From Sulfuritalea sp. (GTDB lineage Bacteria; Pseudomonadota; Gammaproteobacteria; Burkholderiales; Rhodocyclaceae): a DNA stretch of 64,000 nucleotides. Shown here piece after piece: positions 34,742 to 45,591 of the stretch; positions within the stretch are counted from its first letter, which is position 1; each line of letters opens with the position of its first letter. Made by a program: the position numbers and the translations under genes. Location of the stretch: the NCBI GenBank assembly GCA_016708585.1, contig JADJFK010000020.1, forward strand, positions 3,810 to 67,809, read 5' to 3'. The notes under the pieces are model-generated. The model was given only the letters and a program-made list of their open reading frames with translations. It was not told the origin of the DNA and made no database searches.

Positions 34742-35227
34742 TTACGCCGGTTCCGTGATGAGGCTATCAATGTCCGCGACCATCTGCTGGTCCGGCTCGA
34801 CGCCAAAATGCTGTTTGCGCAAACGCCCGGCCCGGTCGATCAGCAGGCTTGTCGGCGTGCCGTGCATCGCGTAGGCGTGCATGGTTTGGGGGATCGGTCC
34901 GTCCGCACTCGCCCGGTCGACCGCCACCGGGAAGGGGATGCGGAATTCGTGCAGATAGACCGCGAGTGCCGCCGGCGTCATGACCTCGTGATGTTCGAAT
35001 ACGGTGTGCAAGCCGATCACCGCCACGTCGCTGTCCGGCCGGCCTTGTTGATAGCGCTGCCACAAGCGCACCGCCTGCGGCCCTCCCTGCATTACGCAGG
35101 CCGGACACAGCATCTGAAACGCATGGACCAGCACCACCTTGCCGCGCAATTCATCCAGCGTTATGGCGCGATTGCTGTTGAGCCACTGCGAAACGCGCAG
35201 GGCGGGGGCGGCGGAACCCCGATTCAA
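34742..35227 (-). CDS. Redoxin (TlpA/AhpC-like thiol protein) without signal peptide
   Basis: 161 residues from a TTG at 35227 overlapping the cytochrome P460 stop (TTGA). The thioredoxin fold is LRGKVVLVHAFQMLCPACVMQGGPQAVRL, with active site CPAC, then a cis-Pro region HGTPTSLLIDRAGRLRKQHFG. No export signal is visible, so a cytoplasmic role is implied, although the pairing with an exported cytochrome is puzzling. A frame extends upstream to 35278 inside the P460 gene; the coupled TTG is the more natural start. Confidence 0.75.
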   Translation of the reverse strand: MNRGSAAPALRVSQWLNSNRAITLDELRGKVVLVHAFQMLCPACVMQGGPQAVRLWQRYQQGRPDSDVAVIGLHTVFEHHEVMTPAALAVYLHEFRIPFPVAVDRASADGPIPQTMHAYAMHGTPTSLLIDRAGRLRKQHFGVEPDQQMVADIDSLITEPA

Positions 35228-35721
35228 GGGCGCGCCTTGCTGAAGACGAAGCCGGCGTCTTTTTGCGCGATGTGGCACTGGTGACAGGCCGTCAGTGCAT
35301 TGGCGCCCACCGCGCGTTCGGTGCTGCTGTCGCCCTTGAATCCCTCGTAGCCCCAGCCGCCGGTCGCGGCATATTTGCGCGCGTTGCGATGCATGACACC
35401 GACCACCTTGCGCGAACCTTCGACGACGGCGTTGTCGGCCGACTTCGCCTCGAGCAGGTCGAACACGATGACGGCGCCGTCAGCCCATTTCCCCATCTTG
35501 TAACCCGCCATGGCGGCCTTGTTCGCGTAAAGATGGTGAATGCCGCCGAACGCGTCGTATAGCCCGTGGCCGGGATTGATGACCATCGACTTGACATGGT
35601 GCCAGTCGCGGTAACCTTGCGGATAAGGCACCGGGTTTGCATCCGCCGCGCCGACGGAACTGCTTGAAACAGCCGCGGATAGGACGATAATGGACGCTGC
35701 GCGAGAAAGAGTGATTCGCAT
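35224..35721 (-). CDS. Cytochrome P460-family protein
   Basis: 165 residues with a signal peptide (MRITLSRAASIIVLSAAVSSSSVGAADA). P460 features are PYPQGYRDWHHVKSMVINPGHGLYDAFGGIHHLYAN, GKWADGAVIVFDL and the heme attachment motif CHQCH near the C-terminus. Cytochrome P460 oxidises hydroxylamine or handles NO in the periplasm via a heme crosslinked to a lysine. It leads a two-gene unit with the redoxin gene and is divergent from an HxlR regulator, so it is probably induced by a reactive species. Confidence 0.88.
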   Translation of the reverse strand: MRITLSRAASIIVLSAAVSSSSVGAADANPVPYPQGYRDWHHVKSMVINPGHGLYDAFGGIHHLYANKAAMAGYKMGKWADGAVIVFDLLEAKSADNAVVEGSRKVVGVMHRNARKYAATGGWGYEGFKGDSSTERAVGANALTACHQCHIAQKDAGFVFSKARP

Positions 35722-35869
35722 TTTGCATTCCTTTCGATTGGGTTTTGTGTGAGCAGACAGGAACCAATCTACGAGCCGGTGAAGGTCGCGGCAAGCGGGT
35801 ACAAACCGGTCGGGTAGGCACCTTTTGGTGCATTTTGTTGATCACAAACGGGATAAATATTTTCGGCGC

Positions 35870-36208
35870 ATGAGCAGTCCCAGCGTTCATCAGATGGTGG
35901 AAAGCATCATTGGCTGCAAATGGTCGCTGACCGTTTTGAGCCTGGTGCGAAAAGGCGTGCGCCGTCCCGGCGAAATGGAGCATGCGATTGACGGCCTCAG
36001 CGGCAAGGTGCTCAACGAGCGACTGACCAAGCTGGTGCGCTTTGGCATTCTGGACAAGACCAGTTTCCCCGAAGTGCCGCCGCACGTGGAATATCAGCTG
36101 ACCGCCTTCGGCAGGCATTTCATCACGCTGATCGATCAGGTTGACGAACTGCAGATGACTCTGGAGCGCACGACTGTTCAGCGTTCCGGCAACGCGAAAT
36201 CCCGCTAG
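35870..36208 (+). CDS. HxlR-family transcriptional regulator
   Basis: 112 residues from ATG 35870. The HxlR winged helix is ESIIGCKWSLTVLSLVRKGVRRPGEMEHAIDGLSGKVLNERLTKLVRFGILDKTSFPEVPPHVEYQLTAFG. The cysteine in GCKWS is the common redox- or aldehyde-sensing position of this family. It is divergent from the cytochrome P460-redoxin pair and likely controls it. An in-frame GTG at 35825 could add 15 residues. Confidence 0.85.
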   Translation: MSSPSVHQMVESIIGCKWSLTVLSLVRKGVRRPGEMEHAIDGLSGKVLNERLTKLVRFGILDKTSFPEVPPHVEYQLTAFGRHFITLIDQVDELQMTLERTTVQRSGNAKSR

Positions 36209-36650
36209 GTCGAAGGACAAAGGATAGGAAATCCAATGGGCCTTCGGGGAGTATGGCTAACGCCGAGCACCGCAGTCAATCACCGATGTCGTGCCAGCAT
36301 GCGTCACGATTTGCAGAAAAGCTACTCGAAGCGCACCCCAAGCACTGCCTGATGCCTGATGCTTGGAGAGTGGCGGCTATGGGGAGAGAAGCTGCCCCTC
36401 AGAAAGGTACGTTTCGTGAATGGCGTTGCGCCGGAGATATACCGAAGTCATGCCTTGTGACTGACGGCTCCCGCTGCATTGGAGCCAATCAGGCGAGAAA
36501 ATTGGGTGCCGCCGATCCAATGGCTGCTTCCGAGAAAGCACGGCAAACGAACCTGAGAATTGGAGGATTGACCCGACTGGCGGCTCCTGGCCGTGCTGAG
36601 GCATAGCTCAAGCGCTCGTCACTGACCGTTCAGGCCGACCACCCGACACT
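36209..36650. other. 442-bp gap without a supported gene
   Basis: One frame (36253-36606, 117 residues, plus strand) is open but has no recognisable motif, no clear ribosome-binding site and an irregular composition rich in Ala, Lys and Cys. It is not called. The region is less GC-rich than flanking core genes. Confidence 0.5.
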
Positions 36651-36676
36651 TGCCGTCCCGCCAGCGCCGACTTTTC
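36651..36676 (+). repeat. Dispersed 26-bp repeat, copy 6
   Basis: It reads TGCCGTCCCGCC then AGCGCCGACTTTTC. It sits 43 bp beyond the 3' end of cysQ. Confidence 0.8.
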
Positions 36677-36719
36677 ATTGGCCACCCGCCAGGCAAGCGC
36701 AGCGCCGCCCGGCATGAAT

Positions 36720-37499
36720 TCACGCCGGCGCTGCGTCGCCCCAGGCGGCGAAGTGGGGGTTGGCGAAATCCGGCTTGCCGTAGCCCAGCGGTACGTCATC
36801 GAGGGTGCACACCCGGCCACCGGCGGCGCGCAGCACGGCGTCGCCGGCGGCGATGTCCCATTCCATGGTGCGGCCCAGGCGCGGGTAGACGTCGGCCTCG
36901 CCGCAGGCGACGAGGCACAGCTTGAGGGAGGAACCGGCACTGGTCTGGCTGGCCACCGTGCGCCCGGCGAGGAAAGCTTCCAGCGCCGTCGCGTCGCCGT
37001 GCGAGCGGCTGGCGACCACGGTCAGGCCCGCGGCAGGCACCTTGCGACAGGCGATGGCGCGTCGCGCACCGCAGTCCTCGACGAAGGCGCCGGCGCCCGC
37101 GGCCCCGGCGAACAGGCGGTCGAGCGCGGGGGCGAAGACCACGCCCAGCACCGGCCGGCCGTCCTCGATCAGGGCGATGTTCACCGTGAATTCGCCGTTG
37201 CGATTGATGAATTCCTTGGTCCCGTCCAGCGGGTCGACCAGCCAGAAGCGCTCGCCGACGCGGGGGATGCGGCCGGCTGCCACCGCTTCCTCGGCCACCA
37301 CGGGGATGTCCGGGGTGAGGCGGGCCAGGCCGGCCAGGATCACGGCCTCGGCGCGCTCGTCGGCCTCGGTGACGGGCGAGGCGTCGGCCTTGCCGCGCAC
37401 CGCGAAATCGGTGGCATACACGGCCAGTATCGCGTCGCCGGCGGCGCGCGCCAGCGGCAGCAGGGCGTCGCGCAGGGCGATCAGTGTGGGTGTTTCCAT
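36720..37499 (-). CDS. cysQ: 3'(2'),5'-bisphosphate nucleotidase CysQ
   Basis: 259 residues. Metal and substrate motifs of the inositol-monophosphatase fold are present: VVAEEAV, DPLDGTKEFINRNGEFTVNIALI and EWDIAAGDAVLRAAGG. CysQ hydrolyses PAP to AMP, clearing the by-product of sulfate activation. It stands alone; 75 bp upstream is a toxin gene on the same strand. Confidence 0.93.
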   Translation of the reverse strand: METPTLIALRDALLPLARAAGDAILAVYATDFAVRGKADASPVTEADERAEAVILAGLARLTPDIPVVAEEAVAAGRIPRVGERFWLVDPLDGTKEFINRNGEFTVNIALIEDGRPVLGVVFAPALDRLFAGAAGAGAFVEDCGARRAIACRKVPAAGLTVVASRSHGDATALEAFLAGRTVASQTSAGSSLKLCLVACGEADVYPRLGRTMEWDIAAGDAVLRAAGGRVCTLDDVPLGYGKPDFANPHFAAWGDAAPA

Positions 37500-37573
37500 T
37501 CAGGATTCTCCGGGGCCGCTCGGCAGTTGAAGTAGCAACGTGGACAGACGTTGGACGGAAAGGTGACTCAGGG

Positions 37574-37867
37574 TTACCCCGTGCGATCCACCCGGTAATC
37601 GGGCGCCCGGCGGCGATGGGCGAGTGCGATGACATAGACGTGATCGGTTTCCACTGAATACAGCAACTTGTAGGGGAACCGCGCCAGAATCAGGCGACGA
37701 ATATCGCCACGTTCCGCCGGAAATGTCAGTGGCGACCTTTTCAGTCGCGGCAGAAAGTCGCGAATTTCACCGCGCAGCTCGTCGCCGAGCCCCTGACGTT
37801 GCTGGTCATAGTATCGGACAGCGTCATCGAATTCGGTCCGCGCCTCGGGTGAAAAAATCACCCGCAT
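37574..37867 (-). CDS. RelE/ParE-family toxin, second module
   Basis: 97 residues: MRVIFSPEARTEFDDAVRYYDQQRQGLGDELRGEI, LTFPAERGDIRRLILARFPYKLLYSVE and VYVIALAHRRRAPDY, the order of the ParE-like toxins that pair with addiction-module component antitoxins (PF09720). Target is unknown. It overlaps the antitoxin stop by one base. Confidence 0.85.
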   Translation of the reverse strand: MRVIFSPEARTEFDDAVRYYDQQRQGLGDELRGEIRDFLPRLKRSPLTFPAERGDIRRLILARFPYKLLYSVETDHVYVIALAHRRRAPDYRVDRTG

Positions 37868-38073
37868 CAGACGGCGCCGAAGATGTCTTCGGCGGGAATG
37901 CCCTTGACCTTGCCGGCCCGATAAGCGGCGAGCCGGCGCTCCGCCTCCTCAAGCCAGAGTCGATCGATTTCCGGATCGACTTCCTCTACGCTGCGCAACA
38001 GTTCCTCGGCTACTTCGAACCGCTCCGCGGGTTTCAACCGCATTGCCAACTCAATGATTTCGCGCCGTCCCAT
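37867..38073 (-). CDS. Addiction-module antitoxin (PF09720-type)
   Basis: 68 residues from ATG 38073 with AAAGGAG upstream: MGRREIIELAMRLKPAERFEVAEELLRSVEEVDPEIDRLWLEEAERRLAAYRAGKVKGIPAEDIFG. The LKPAERxxVAEELLxS and WxxEAxRRLxAYxxGxxxxIPxEDxF pattern is diagnostic for this antitoxin family. Confidence 0.88.
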   Translation of the reverse strand: MGRREIIELAMRLKPAERFEVAEELLRSVEEVDPEIDRLWLEEAERRLAAYRAGKVKGIPAEDIFGAV

Positions 38074-38131
38074 GGCAATCTCCTTTGGTTGCGACCACTG
38101 CATTCACTCCGATACCCGCGAAGGATACCCT

Positions 38132-38157
38132 CGCCGTCGCGCCAGCACCGACTTTTT
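38132..38157 (+). repeat. Dispersed 26-bp repeat, copy 7
   Basis: It reads CGCCGTCGCGCC then AGCACCGACTTTTT, in the divergent gap between the antitoxin gene and htpG, about 92 bp before the htpG start. Confidence 0.75.
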
Positions 38158-38248
38158 GGATCACAGTCCTTGGCAAGTCCCCGCACTTGAAATGGCCATT
38201 GCCGCCCCCATATCGCGGCAACGATCTTCGTTATTCAAGGGGTTACCC

Positions 38249-40180
<1,932 letters not shown>

Positions 40181-40226
40181 GGCCGGGGGGTAAACTCGCC
40201 CTCTACCCATCCTAGCGAGGCGCGAG

Positions 40227-41879
40227 ATGTTGCCCAGGCATCCAGCTTTCCCCGGCGTCGCCGGCCCGATCGTCACGATCATCATGGACGGCTACGGCCT
40301 GCCGAAGAACGAGCTCGGCAGCGCCATCGCCGCGGCGCGCAAGCCCGTGCTCGACCGCCTGTTCGCCGCTTATCCCAACGTGCGCCTGCGCGCCCACGGC
40401 ACCGCGGTAGGCATGCCGTCCGACGAGGACATGGGCAATTCCGAGGTCGGCCACAACGCGATCGGCGCCGGCCAGGTCTATGCGCAGGGGGCCTCGCTGG
40501 TAGCCGATGCCATCGCCTCCGGCTCGATCTGGGCCGGGCAGGCCTGGCGCGAGATCGTCGCCGCGGCGAAAGACGGCGAACGCGCCGGCCGCGGCGTGAT
40601 CCACCTGCTCGGCCTGTTCTCCGACGGCAACGTGCACAGCCACATCGACCACCTCAAGGCGTTGGTGGCGCGGGCGAAGGAGGAGGGCGTGCGCGCGGTG
40701 CGCATCCACATTCTGCTCGACGGCCGCGACGTGCCGGAAACCAGCGCGCTCGACTACGTCGAACCCTTCGAGGCCTTCCTCGCCAGCCTCAACGGCAGCG
40801 GCTTCGACGCGCGCATCGCCTCGGGCGGCGGCCGCCAGAACATCACCATGGACCGCTACGAGGCCAACTGGGCCCTGGTGGAAAAAGGCTGGCGCGTGCA
40901 TGTGCTGGGCGAGGGCGACCAGTATCCCGATTGCGCGACCGCCATCAGGGCGCTTCGCGAAAAGCATCCCGGCACCATCGACCAGGACCTGCCGCCCTTC
41001 GTCATCGCCGCCGGCGGCCAGCCGGTCGGCACGGTGGAGGACGGCGACGCGGTGGTGTTCTTCAACTTCCGCGGCGACCGCGCGATCGAGATCACGCGCG
41101 CCTTCGAGGAAGCGGACTTCGACAAGTTCGACCGCGTGCGCCAGCCGCGGGTCGCCTATGCCGGCATGCTGCAGTACGACGGCGACCTCAAGCTGCCCAA
41201 GCGCTTCCTGGTCGATCCGCCGGCGATCCGCGACACCACCGGCGAGTGGTTCGCGAAGTCCGGCATCGCGCAGTTTGCCTGCTCCGAGACGCAGAAGTTC
41301 GGCCACGTCACCTATTTCTGGAACGGCAACCGCTCCGGCAAGTTCGACGGCGAAACCTGGCAGGAGGTGCCCAGCGACGTCGTACCCTTCGAGCAGCGGC
41401 CGTGGATGAAGGCCGCCGAGATCGCCGACGCGATGATCGCCGCGCTGAAAACCGGCAAGTACCGCACCCTGCGCTGCAATTTCGCCAACGGCGACATGGT
41501 CGGCCATACCGGCCATTTCCGCGCCGCGACGATGGCCATCGAGGCCGTCGACCTCGCCCTGGCGCGGCTGCTGGCGGCCGTCGATGCCGCCGGCGGCGTC
41601 GCGCTGGTGACCGCCGATCACGGCAATGCCGACGAAATGTACGAGATCGACAAGAAGACCAGGCAGCCGGCGACCAACCCGGACGGCAGCTACAAGGCCA
41701 AGACCTCGCACACGCTGAATCCGGTGCCGCTGATCCTCTACGACAACGCCAGCGGCGGCCGGCTCGGCCTGCGCCGGATGGATACGGCCGGCCTGTCGAA
41801 CATCGCCGCGACCACGGCGAACCTGCTCGGTTTCGAGAAGCATCCCGCTTGGGACGAAAGCCTGCTGACCGTGAAGTGA
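40227..41879 (+). CDS. gpmI: 2,3-bisphosphoglycerate-independent phosphoglycerate mutase
   Basis: 550 residues. IIMDGYG (metal Asp), GNSEVGHNAIGAG (phosphorylated Ser), RGDRAIEITRAF, a metal motif CNFANGDMVGHTGHF and TADHGNADEMY define GpmI. The enzyme interconverts 3- and 2-phosphoglycerate with two Mn ions in glycolysis and gluconeogenesis. It is slightly longer than the E. coli enzyme (514). The next gene starts within its stop codon. Confidence 0.96.
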   Translation: MLPRHPAFPGVAGPIVTIIMDGYGLPKNELGSAIAAARKPVLDRLFAAYPNVRLRAHGTAVGMPSDEDMGNSEVGHNAIGAGQVYAQGASLVADAIASGSIWAGQAWREIVAAAKDGERAGRGVIHLLGLFSDGNVHSHIDHLKALVARAKEEGVRAVRIHILLDGRDVPETSALDYVEPFEAFLASLNGSGFDARIASGGGRQNITMDRYEANWALVEKGWRVHVLGEGDQYPDCATAIRALREKHPGTIDQDLPPFVIAAGGQPVGTVEDGDAVVFFNFRGDRAIEITRAFEEADFDKFDRVRQPRVAYAGMLQYDGDLKLPKRFLVDPPAIRDTTGEWFAKSGIAQFACSETQKFGHVTYFWNGNRSGKFDGETWQEVPSDVVPFEQRPWMKAAEIADAMIAALKTGKYRTLRCNFANGDMVGHTGHFRAATMAIEAVDLALARLLAAVDAAGGVALVTADHGNADEMYEIDKKTRQPATNPDGSYKAKTSHTLNPVPLILYDNASGGRLGLRRMDTAGLSNIAATTANLLGFEKHPAWDESLLTVK

Positions 41880-42388
41880 GCGCCAGGCTCACCGGCCTGC
41901 CGCCCGCAGTCGACCGACGGGCACGGGTGCTGATCCTGGGCTCGTTTCCGTCCGCCGCGTCGCTGGCCGCGGGCCAGTACTACGCCCACCCGCAGAACCA
42001 GTTCTGGCGCGTGCTGGGCGCGGTGATTGAGCGGCCGCTGAAGGAAATGGACTATTCGGCGCGCATCGCTGCGGTCCAGGCCGCCGGCATTGCCATCTGG
42101 GACGTCTACGCGTCCTGCGAGCGCGCCGGCAGCCTCGATTCGGCGATCCGAAGCCCCGTCGCCAACGATATTGCCGCCCTGAAGAAGTGCCCGGAGGGCC
42201 GCACCGCGCTGGCGCCGGCGCTACGGCGGATCTGCTTCAACGGACGCACGGCGGCCAGGCGCCTGCGCGAGACGGAGGCGCTGGGCTATCAAGCCGTGGT
42301 CCTGCCCTCGACCAGCCCGGCCCATGCCGGGATGACATTCGAAGAAAAGCTCGCGCGCTGGCGCGCGGCCCTCGACACCGCGGCCTGA
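41876..42388 (+). CDS. DNA-deoxyinosine glycosylase (Mug-like uracil-DNA glycosylase superfamily)
   Basis: 170 residues from a GTG at 41876 that overlaps the gpmI stop. Superfamily motifs are VLILGSFPSAASLAAGQYYAHPQNQFWRVLGAV (motif A with the Asn), IWDVYASCERAGSLDSAI, FNGRTAARR and VVLPSTSPAHAGM (motif B). The PQNQFW and STSPAHA pattern matches hypoxanthine-DNA glycosylases, which remove deaminated adenine from DNA. Confidence 0.85.
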   Translation: MSARLTGLPPAVDRRARVLILGSFPSAASLAAGQYYAHPQNQFWRVLGAVIERPLKEMDYSARIAAVQAAGIAIWDVYASCERAGSLDSAIRSPVANDIAALKKCPEGRTALAPALRRICFNGRTAARRLRETEALGYQAVVLPSTSPAHAGMTFEEKLARWRAALDTAA

Positions 42389-42454
42389 CCGCCCCCTGCG
42401 CGGTTCGTCGCGCCGCGAGTATGATGTTTCCGTTGCCGCAAACGGGAGCCCGCC

Positions 42455-44935
42455 ATGCAAACGCCCGCCGATCTGCCCGAACTCGACCACCCCACGCTCG
42501 ACGCCGAATCGATCCGCCGCTCGCTCTACAACCGCCTCGTCTACACCATCGGCAAGGACCCGATCACCGCCACCGACCGCGACTGGTTCCATGCCGCCGC
42601 CGCCGTGGTGCGCGAGCGCCTGATCGAGCGCTGGATGGAAACCATGCGCAGCTATTACGTCGAGGACCGCAAGCGGGTGTATTACCTCTCGATGGAATTC
42701 CTCATGGGCCGCAGCATGACCAACGCCATGCTCAACATCTGCGCCGGACAGGAATTCCAGGACGCGCTGGCGGCGCTGGCCGCAATGGGCCTCAAGCCGG
42801 GCAACATCGCCGAGATCGAGCCCGACGCGGCGCTCGGCAACGGCGGCCTCGGCCGGCTCGCCGCCTGCTTCCTCGATTCGATGGCGACCATGGGCATCGC
42901 CGGCTACGGCTACGGCATCCGCTACGAATACGGCATGTTCCACCAGGGCATCGAGGACGGCCAGCAGGTCGAGCACCCGGACAACTGGCTGCGCTACGGC
43001 AACCCCTGGGAATTCCCGCGGCCCGAGGTGCTCTACCAGGTCAAGTTCCATGGCCGCGTGGTCGAATTCGCCGACGAGCACGGCAAGAAGAGCTACCAGT
43101 GGGTCGAGACCGACGACGTCATGGCCATGGCCTACGACTACCCGATCCCCGGCTACGACACCGGCACGGTGAACAACATGCGCCTGTGGGCGGCCAAGGC
43201 CAGCCGCGACTTCGACCTCAAGTACTTCAACGAGGGCAACTACATCGCCGCGGTGGAGGACAAGAACGATTCGGAGAACCTCTCCAAGGTACTCTACCCC
43301 GACGACACCACCGAGATGGGGCGCGAACTGCGCCTGAAGCAGCAGTACTTCTTCGTCAGCGCATCGCTGCAGGACATGCTCTACCGCTTCGACAAGTCCG
43401 GCGTGCCGCTCGACAGCCTGCCCGACAAGGTGGCGATCCAGCTCAACGACACCCACCCCTCGATCGCGGTGGCCGAGCTGATGCGCATCCTGATCGACCT
43501 GCACCACATGGACTGGCCGCGCGCCTGGGACATCGTCACGCGCACCTTCGCCTACACCAACCACACCCTGATGTCCGAGGCGCTGGAAACCTGGCCGGTC
43601 AAGCTCTTCGAGCGCGTGCTGCCGCGCCACCTGCAGATCATCTACGACATCAACCACCGCTTCCTCAGGGACGTGATGCACCACTACCCCGGCGATCCGG
43701 CACTGTGGCAGCGCATGTCGCTGATCGACGAAAGCGCCGGCCGCCGCATCCGCATGGCGCACCTGGCCATCGTCGGCAGCCACAAGGTCAATGGCGTCGC
43801 CGCGATCCATACCCGCCTGATGAAGGAAACCATCTTCGCCGACTTCCACCGCCTGTGGCCGGACAAGATCGTCAACATGACCAATGGCGTCACGCCGCGG
43901 CGCTGGCTCAACCAGGCCAATCCGGCGCTGGCGCAGCTGATCACCGGCCGCATCGGCAAGGGCTGGGTCAGGGACCTCGACCAGTTGCGGCAACTGGCGC
44001 CGCTGACGGACGATGCGGGCTTCCGCGACGAGTTCGTGCGCGTCAAGCGCGACAACAAGCACCGCCTGGCGCACGTCATCCAGCAGCGGCTGGGCATCAA
44101 GGTCGACCCCGCATCGATGTTCGACGTGCAGATCAAGCGCATCCACGAATACAAGCGCCAGCTGCTCAATGTCCTGCACGTGATCACGCTCTACAACCGC
44201 CTGCGCGCCGGCGCCGACGCCGCGCCGCGCACCGTGGTCTTCGGCGGCAAGGCCGCACCCGGCTACCGCATGGCCAAGCTGATCATCCGCCTGATCAACG
44301 ACGTCGCCGACATCGTGAACAACGATCCGCTGGTGCGCGACCGGCTCAAGGTCGTCTTCATCCCCAACTACGACGTCTCGAACGCCGAGATCATCATCCC
44401 CGCCGCCGACCTCTCCGAGCAGATCTCCACCGCCGGCACCGAGGCCTCGGGCACCGGCAACATGAAGCTGGCGCTCAACGGCGCGCTGACCATCGGCACC
44501 CTGGACGGCGCCAACGTCGAGATCCGCAACGAGGTCGGCGCCGAGAACATCTTCATCTTCGGCCTCACCACCGACGAGGTGGCGGAACTGCGCGGCAAGG
44601 GCTACAACCCGTGGCTTTGTTACGAGGGCAACCACGAGCTGAAGCAGGCGCTGGACATGATCCGCGACGGCTTTTTCGCGCCCGAGGAACGCGAGCGCTA
44701 CAAGCCCGTCTTCGACAACCTCACCGCGAACGGCGACCACTACCTGCTGCTTGCCGACTATGCCGCCTACGTCGCCTGCCAGGAGCAGGTCGGCGCGCTC
44801 TACCGCGACCCCGAAGCCTGGACGCGCAAGGCGATACTCAACGTCGCCGGCATGGGCCAGTTCTCCTCCGACCGCACCATCGGCCAGTACGCGCAGACGA
44901 TCTGGAACGTGGAGGCCAGGCCGCGGGCGGTGTGA
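42455..44935 (+). CDS. glgP: Glycogen/starch/alpha-glucan phosphorylase
   Basis: 826 residues. YYLSMEFLMGRSMTNAMLN and ALGNGGLGRLAACFLDSMAT mark the N-terminal domain; the PLP lysine is in EASGTGNMKLALNGALTIGTLDGANVEI, and IHEYKRQLLNVLHVI is a conserved catalytic block. It releases glucose 1-phosphate from storage glycogen. It stands 66 bp after the glycosylase gene with no other glg gene in view. Confidence 0.96.
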   Translation: MQTPADLPELDHPTLDAESIRRSLYNRLVYTIGKDPITATDRDWFHAAAAVVRERLIERWMETMRSYYVEDRKRVYYLSMEFLMGRSMTNAMLNICAGQEFQDALAALAAMGLKPGNIAEIEPDAALGNGGLGRLAACFLDSMATMGIAGYGYGIRYEYGMFHQGIEDGQQVEHPDNWLRYGNPWEFPRPEVLYQVKFHGRVVEFADEHGKKSYQWVETDDVMAMAYDYPIPGYDTGTVNNMRLWAAKASRDFDLKYFNEGNYIAAVEDKNDSENLSKVLYPDDTTEMGRELRLKQQYFFVSASLQDMLYRFDKSGVPLDSLPDKVAIQLNDTHPSIAVAELMRILIDLHHMDWPRAWDIVTRTFAYTNHTLMSEALETWPVKLFERVLPRHLQIIYDINHRFLRDVMHHYPGDPALWQRMSLIDESAGRRIRMAHLAIVGSHKVNGVAAIHTRLMKETIFADFHRLWPDKIVNMTNGVTPRRWLNQANPALAQLITGRIGKGWVRDLDQLRQLAPLTDDAGFRDEFVRVKRDNKHRLAHVIQQRLGIKVDPASMFDVQIKRIHEYKRQLLNVLHVITLYNRLRAGADAAPRTVVFGGKAAPGYRMAKLIIRLINDVADIVNNDPLVRDRLKVVFIPNYDVSNAEIIIPAADLSEQISTAGTEASGTGNMKLALNGALTIGTLDGANVEIRNEVGAENIFIFGLTTDEVAELRGKGYNPWLCYEGNHELKQALDMIRDGFFAPEERERYKPVFDNLTANGDHYLLLADYAAYVACQEQVGALYRDPEAWTRKAILNVAGMGQFSSDRTIGQYAQTIWNVEARPRAV

Positions 44936-44945
44936 AAAGTCATGT

Positions 44946-44962
44946 CTTCGGCGAAGCCGGAG
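44946..44962 (+). terminator. Hairpin after glgP
   Basis: CTTCGGC and GCCGGAG flank a GAA loop, a 7-bp stem with one G-T pair, 11 bp after the glgP stop. No T-run follows, so termination is uncertain. Confidence 0.3.
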
Positions 44963-45048
44963 ACGGTATCCCGTGCGGACGGCGCCTGCGATACGGCGGT
45001 TTTGGCGCCGCATCGTTCCGGCCACGGTCAAAGTGCTACCATTTGCTT

Positions 45049-45270
45049 ATGATTGACTGGTCCTCCTGCCTCGATGTCGAACGCGACCCCGATCGCATGA
45101 GCGGCGCTTGGGTTTTTCGCGGTACGCGGGTGCCTGTGGCGGCGCTATTCGAGAATCTGGAGGAGGACGCTTCCCTCCACCAGTTCATCGAGTGGTTCCC
45201 CGGAGTCACGCTGTCCCAGGCGAGGAACGTGCTGGAACACGCGGCCAAGTCGACCCTCCGGGCCGCCTAG
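45049..45270 (+). CDS. DUF433 antitoxin-like protein
   Basis: 73 residues from ATG 45049: IDWSSCLDVERDPDRMSGAWVFRGTRVPVAALFENLEEDASLHQFIEWFPGVTLSQARNVLEHAA. The CDVERDPxxxxGxWxFRGTRVPV...FLEWFPGVT pattern is DUF433, a small winged-helix-like antitoxin that precedes PIN-like toxins. The following gene starts immediately after its stop. Confidence 0.88.
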   Translation: MIDWSSCLDVERDPDRMSGAWVFRGTRVPVAALFENLEEDASLHQFIEWFPGVTLSQARNVLEHAAKSTLRAA

Positions 45271-45591
45271 GTGCGTGTGCTGTTCGACCAGGGAACTCCC
45301 GTTCCCCTGCGGAATGCGTTGCCCGGTAACGAAATCTCCACGGCCTACGAACTTGGCTGGGCAACGCTCAAGAACGGCGAGCTTCTGCGCATGGCCGAGG
45401 AGCGGGGGTTCGAGGTACTCGTCACGACCGATACCAATTTGCGCTACCAGCAGGATCTCAAGCACAGGCGCATCGCCATCGTCGTTCTCCTGACCACGAG
45501 CTGGCCGCGAATTCGTAGTGTTGTCGAGCGCGTTGCCATGGCTGTCGATACCACATCAGCCGGCAGTTATGTCGAAGTCGCGATTCCGTGA
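45271..45591 (+). CDS. DUF5615-type PIN-like protein, putative toxin
   Basis: 106 residues from a GTG at 45271, with no gap after the DUF433 gene. RVLFDQGTPVPLRNAL, ELGWATLKNGELLRMAEERGFEVLVTTDTNLRYQQDL and the spacing of Asp residues (FDQ, TTDTN) match PIN-like nucleases encoded beside DUF433. RNA cleavage is inferred from the fold family. Its stop overlaps the GTG of the next gene. Confidence 0.82.
   Translation: MRVLFDQGTPVPLRNALPGNEISTAYELGWATLKNGELLRMAEERGFEVLVTTDTNLRYQQDLKHRRIAIVVLLTTSWPRIRSVVERVAMAVDTTSAGSYVEVAIP

Noticed and set aside
36253..36606. 117-residue plus-strand frame between hxlR and cysQ
   Set aside because: No ribosome-binding site, no recognisable motif and irregular composition; not enough to call a gene.
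42187..45270. A 1027-residue frame overlapping glgP in another phase
   Set aside because: Arg/Pro/His-rich shadow of glgP; only its last 73 codons (DUF433) are real, with their own ATG.
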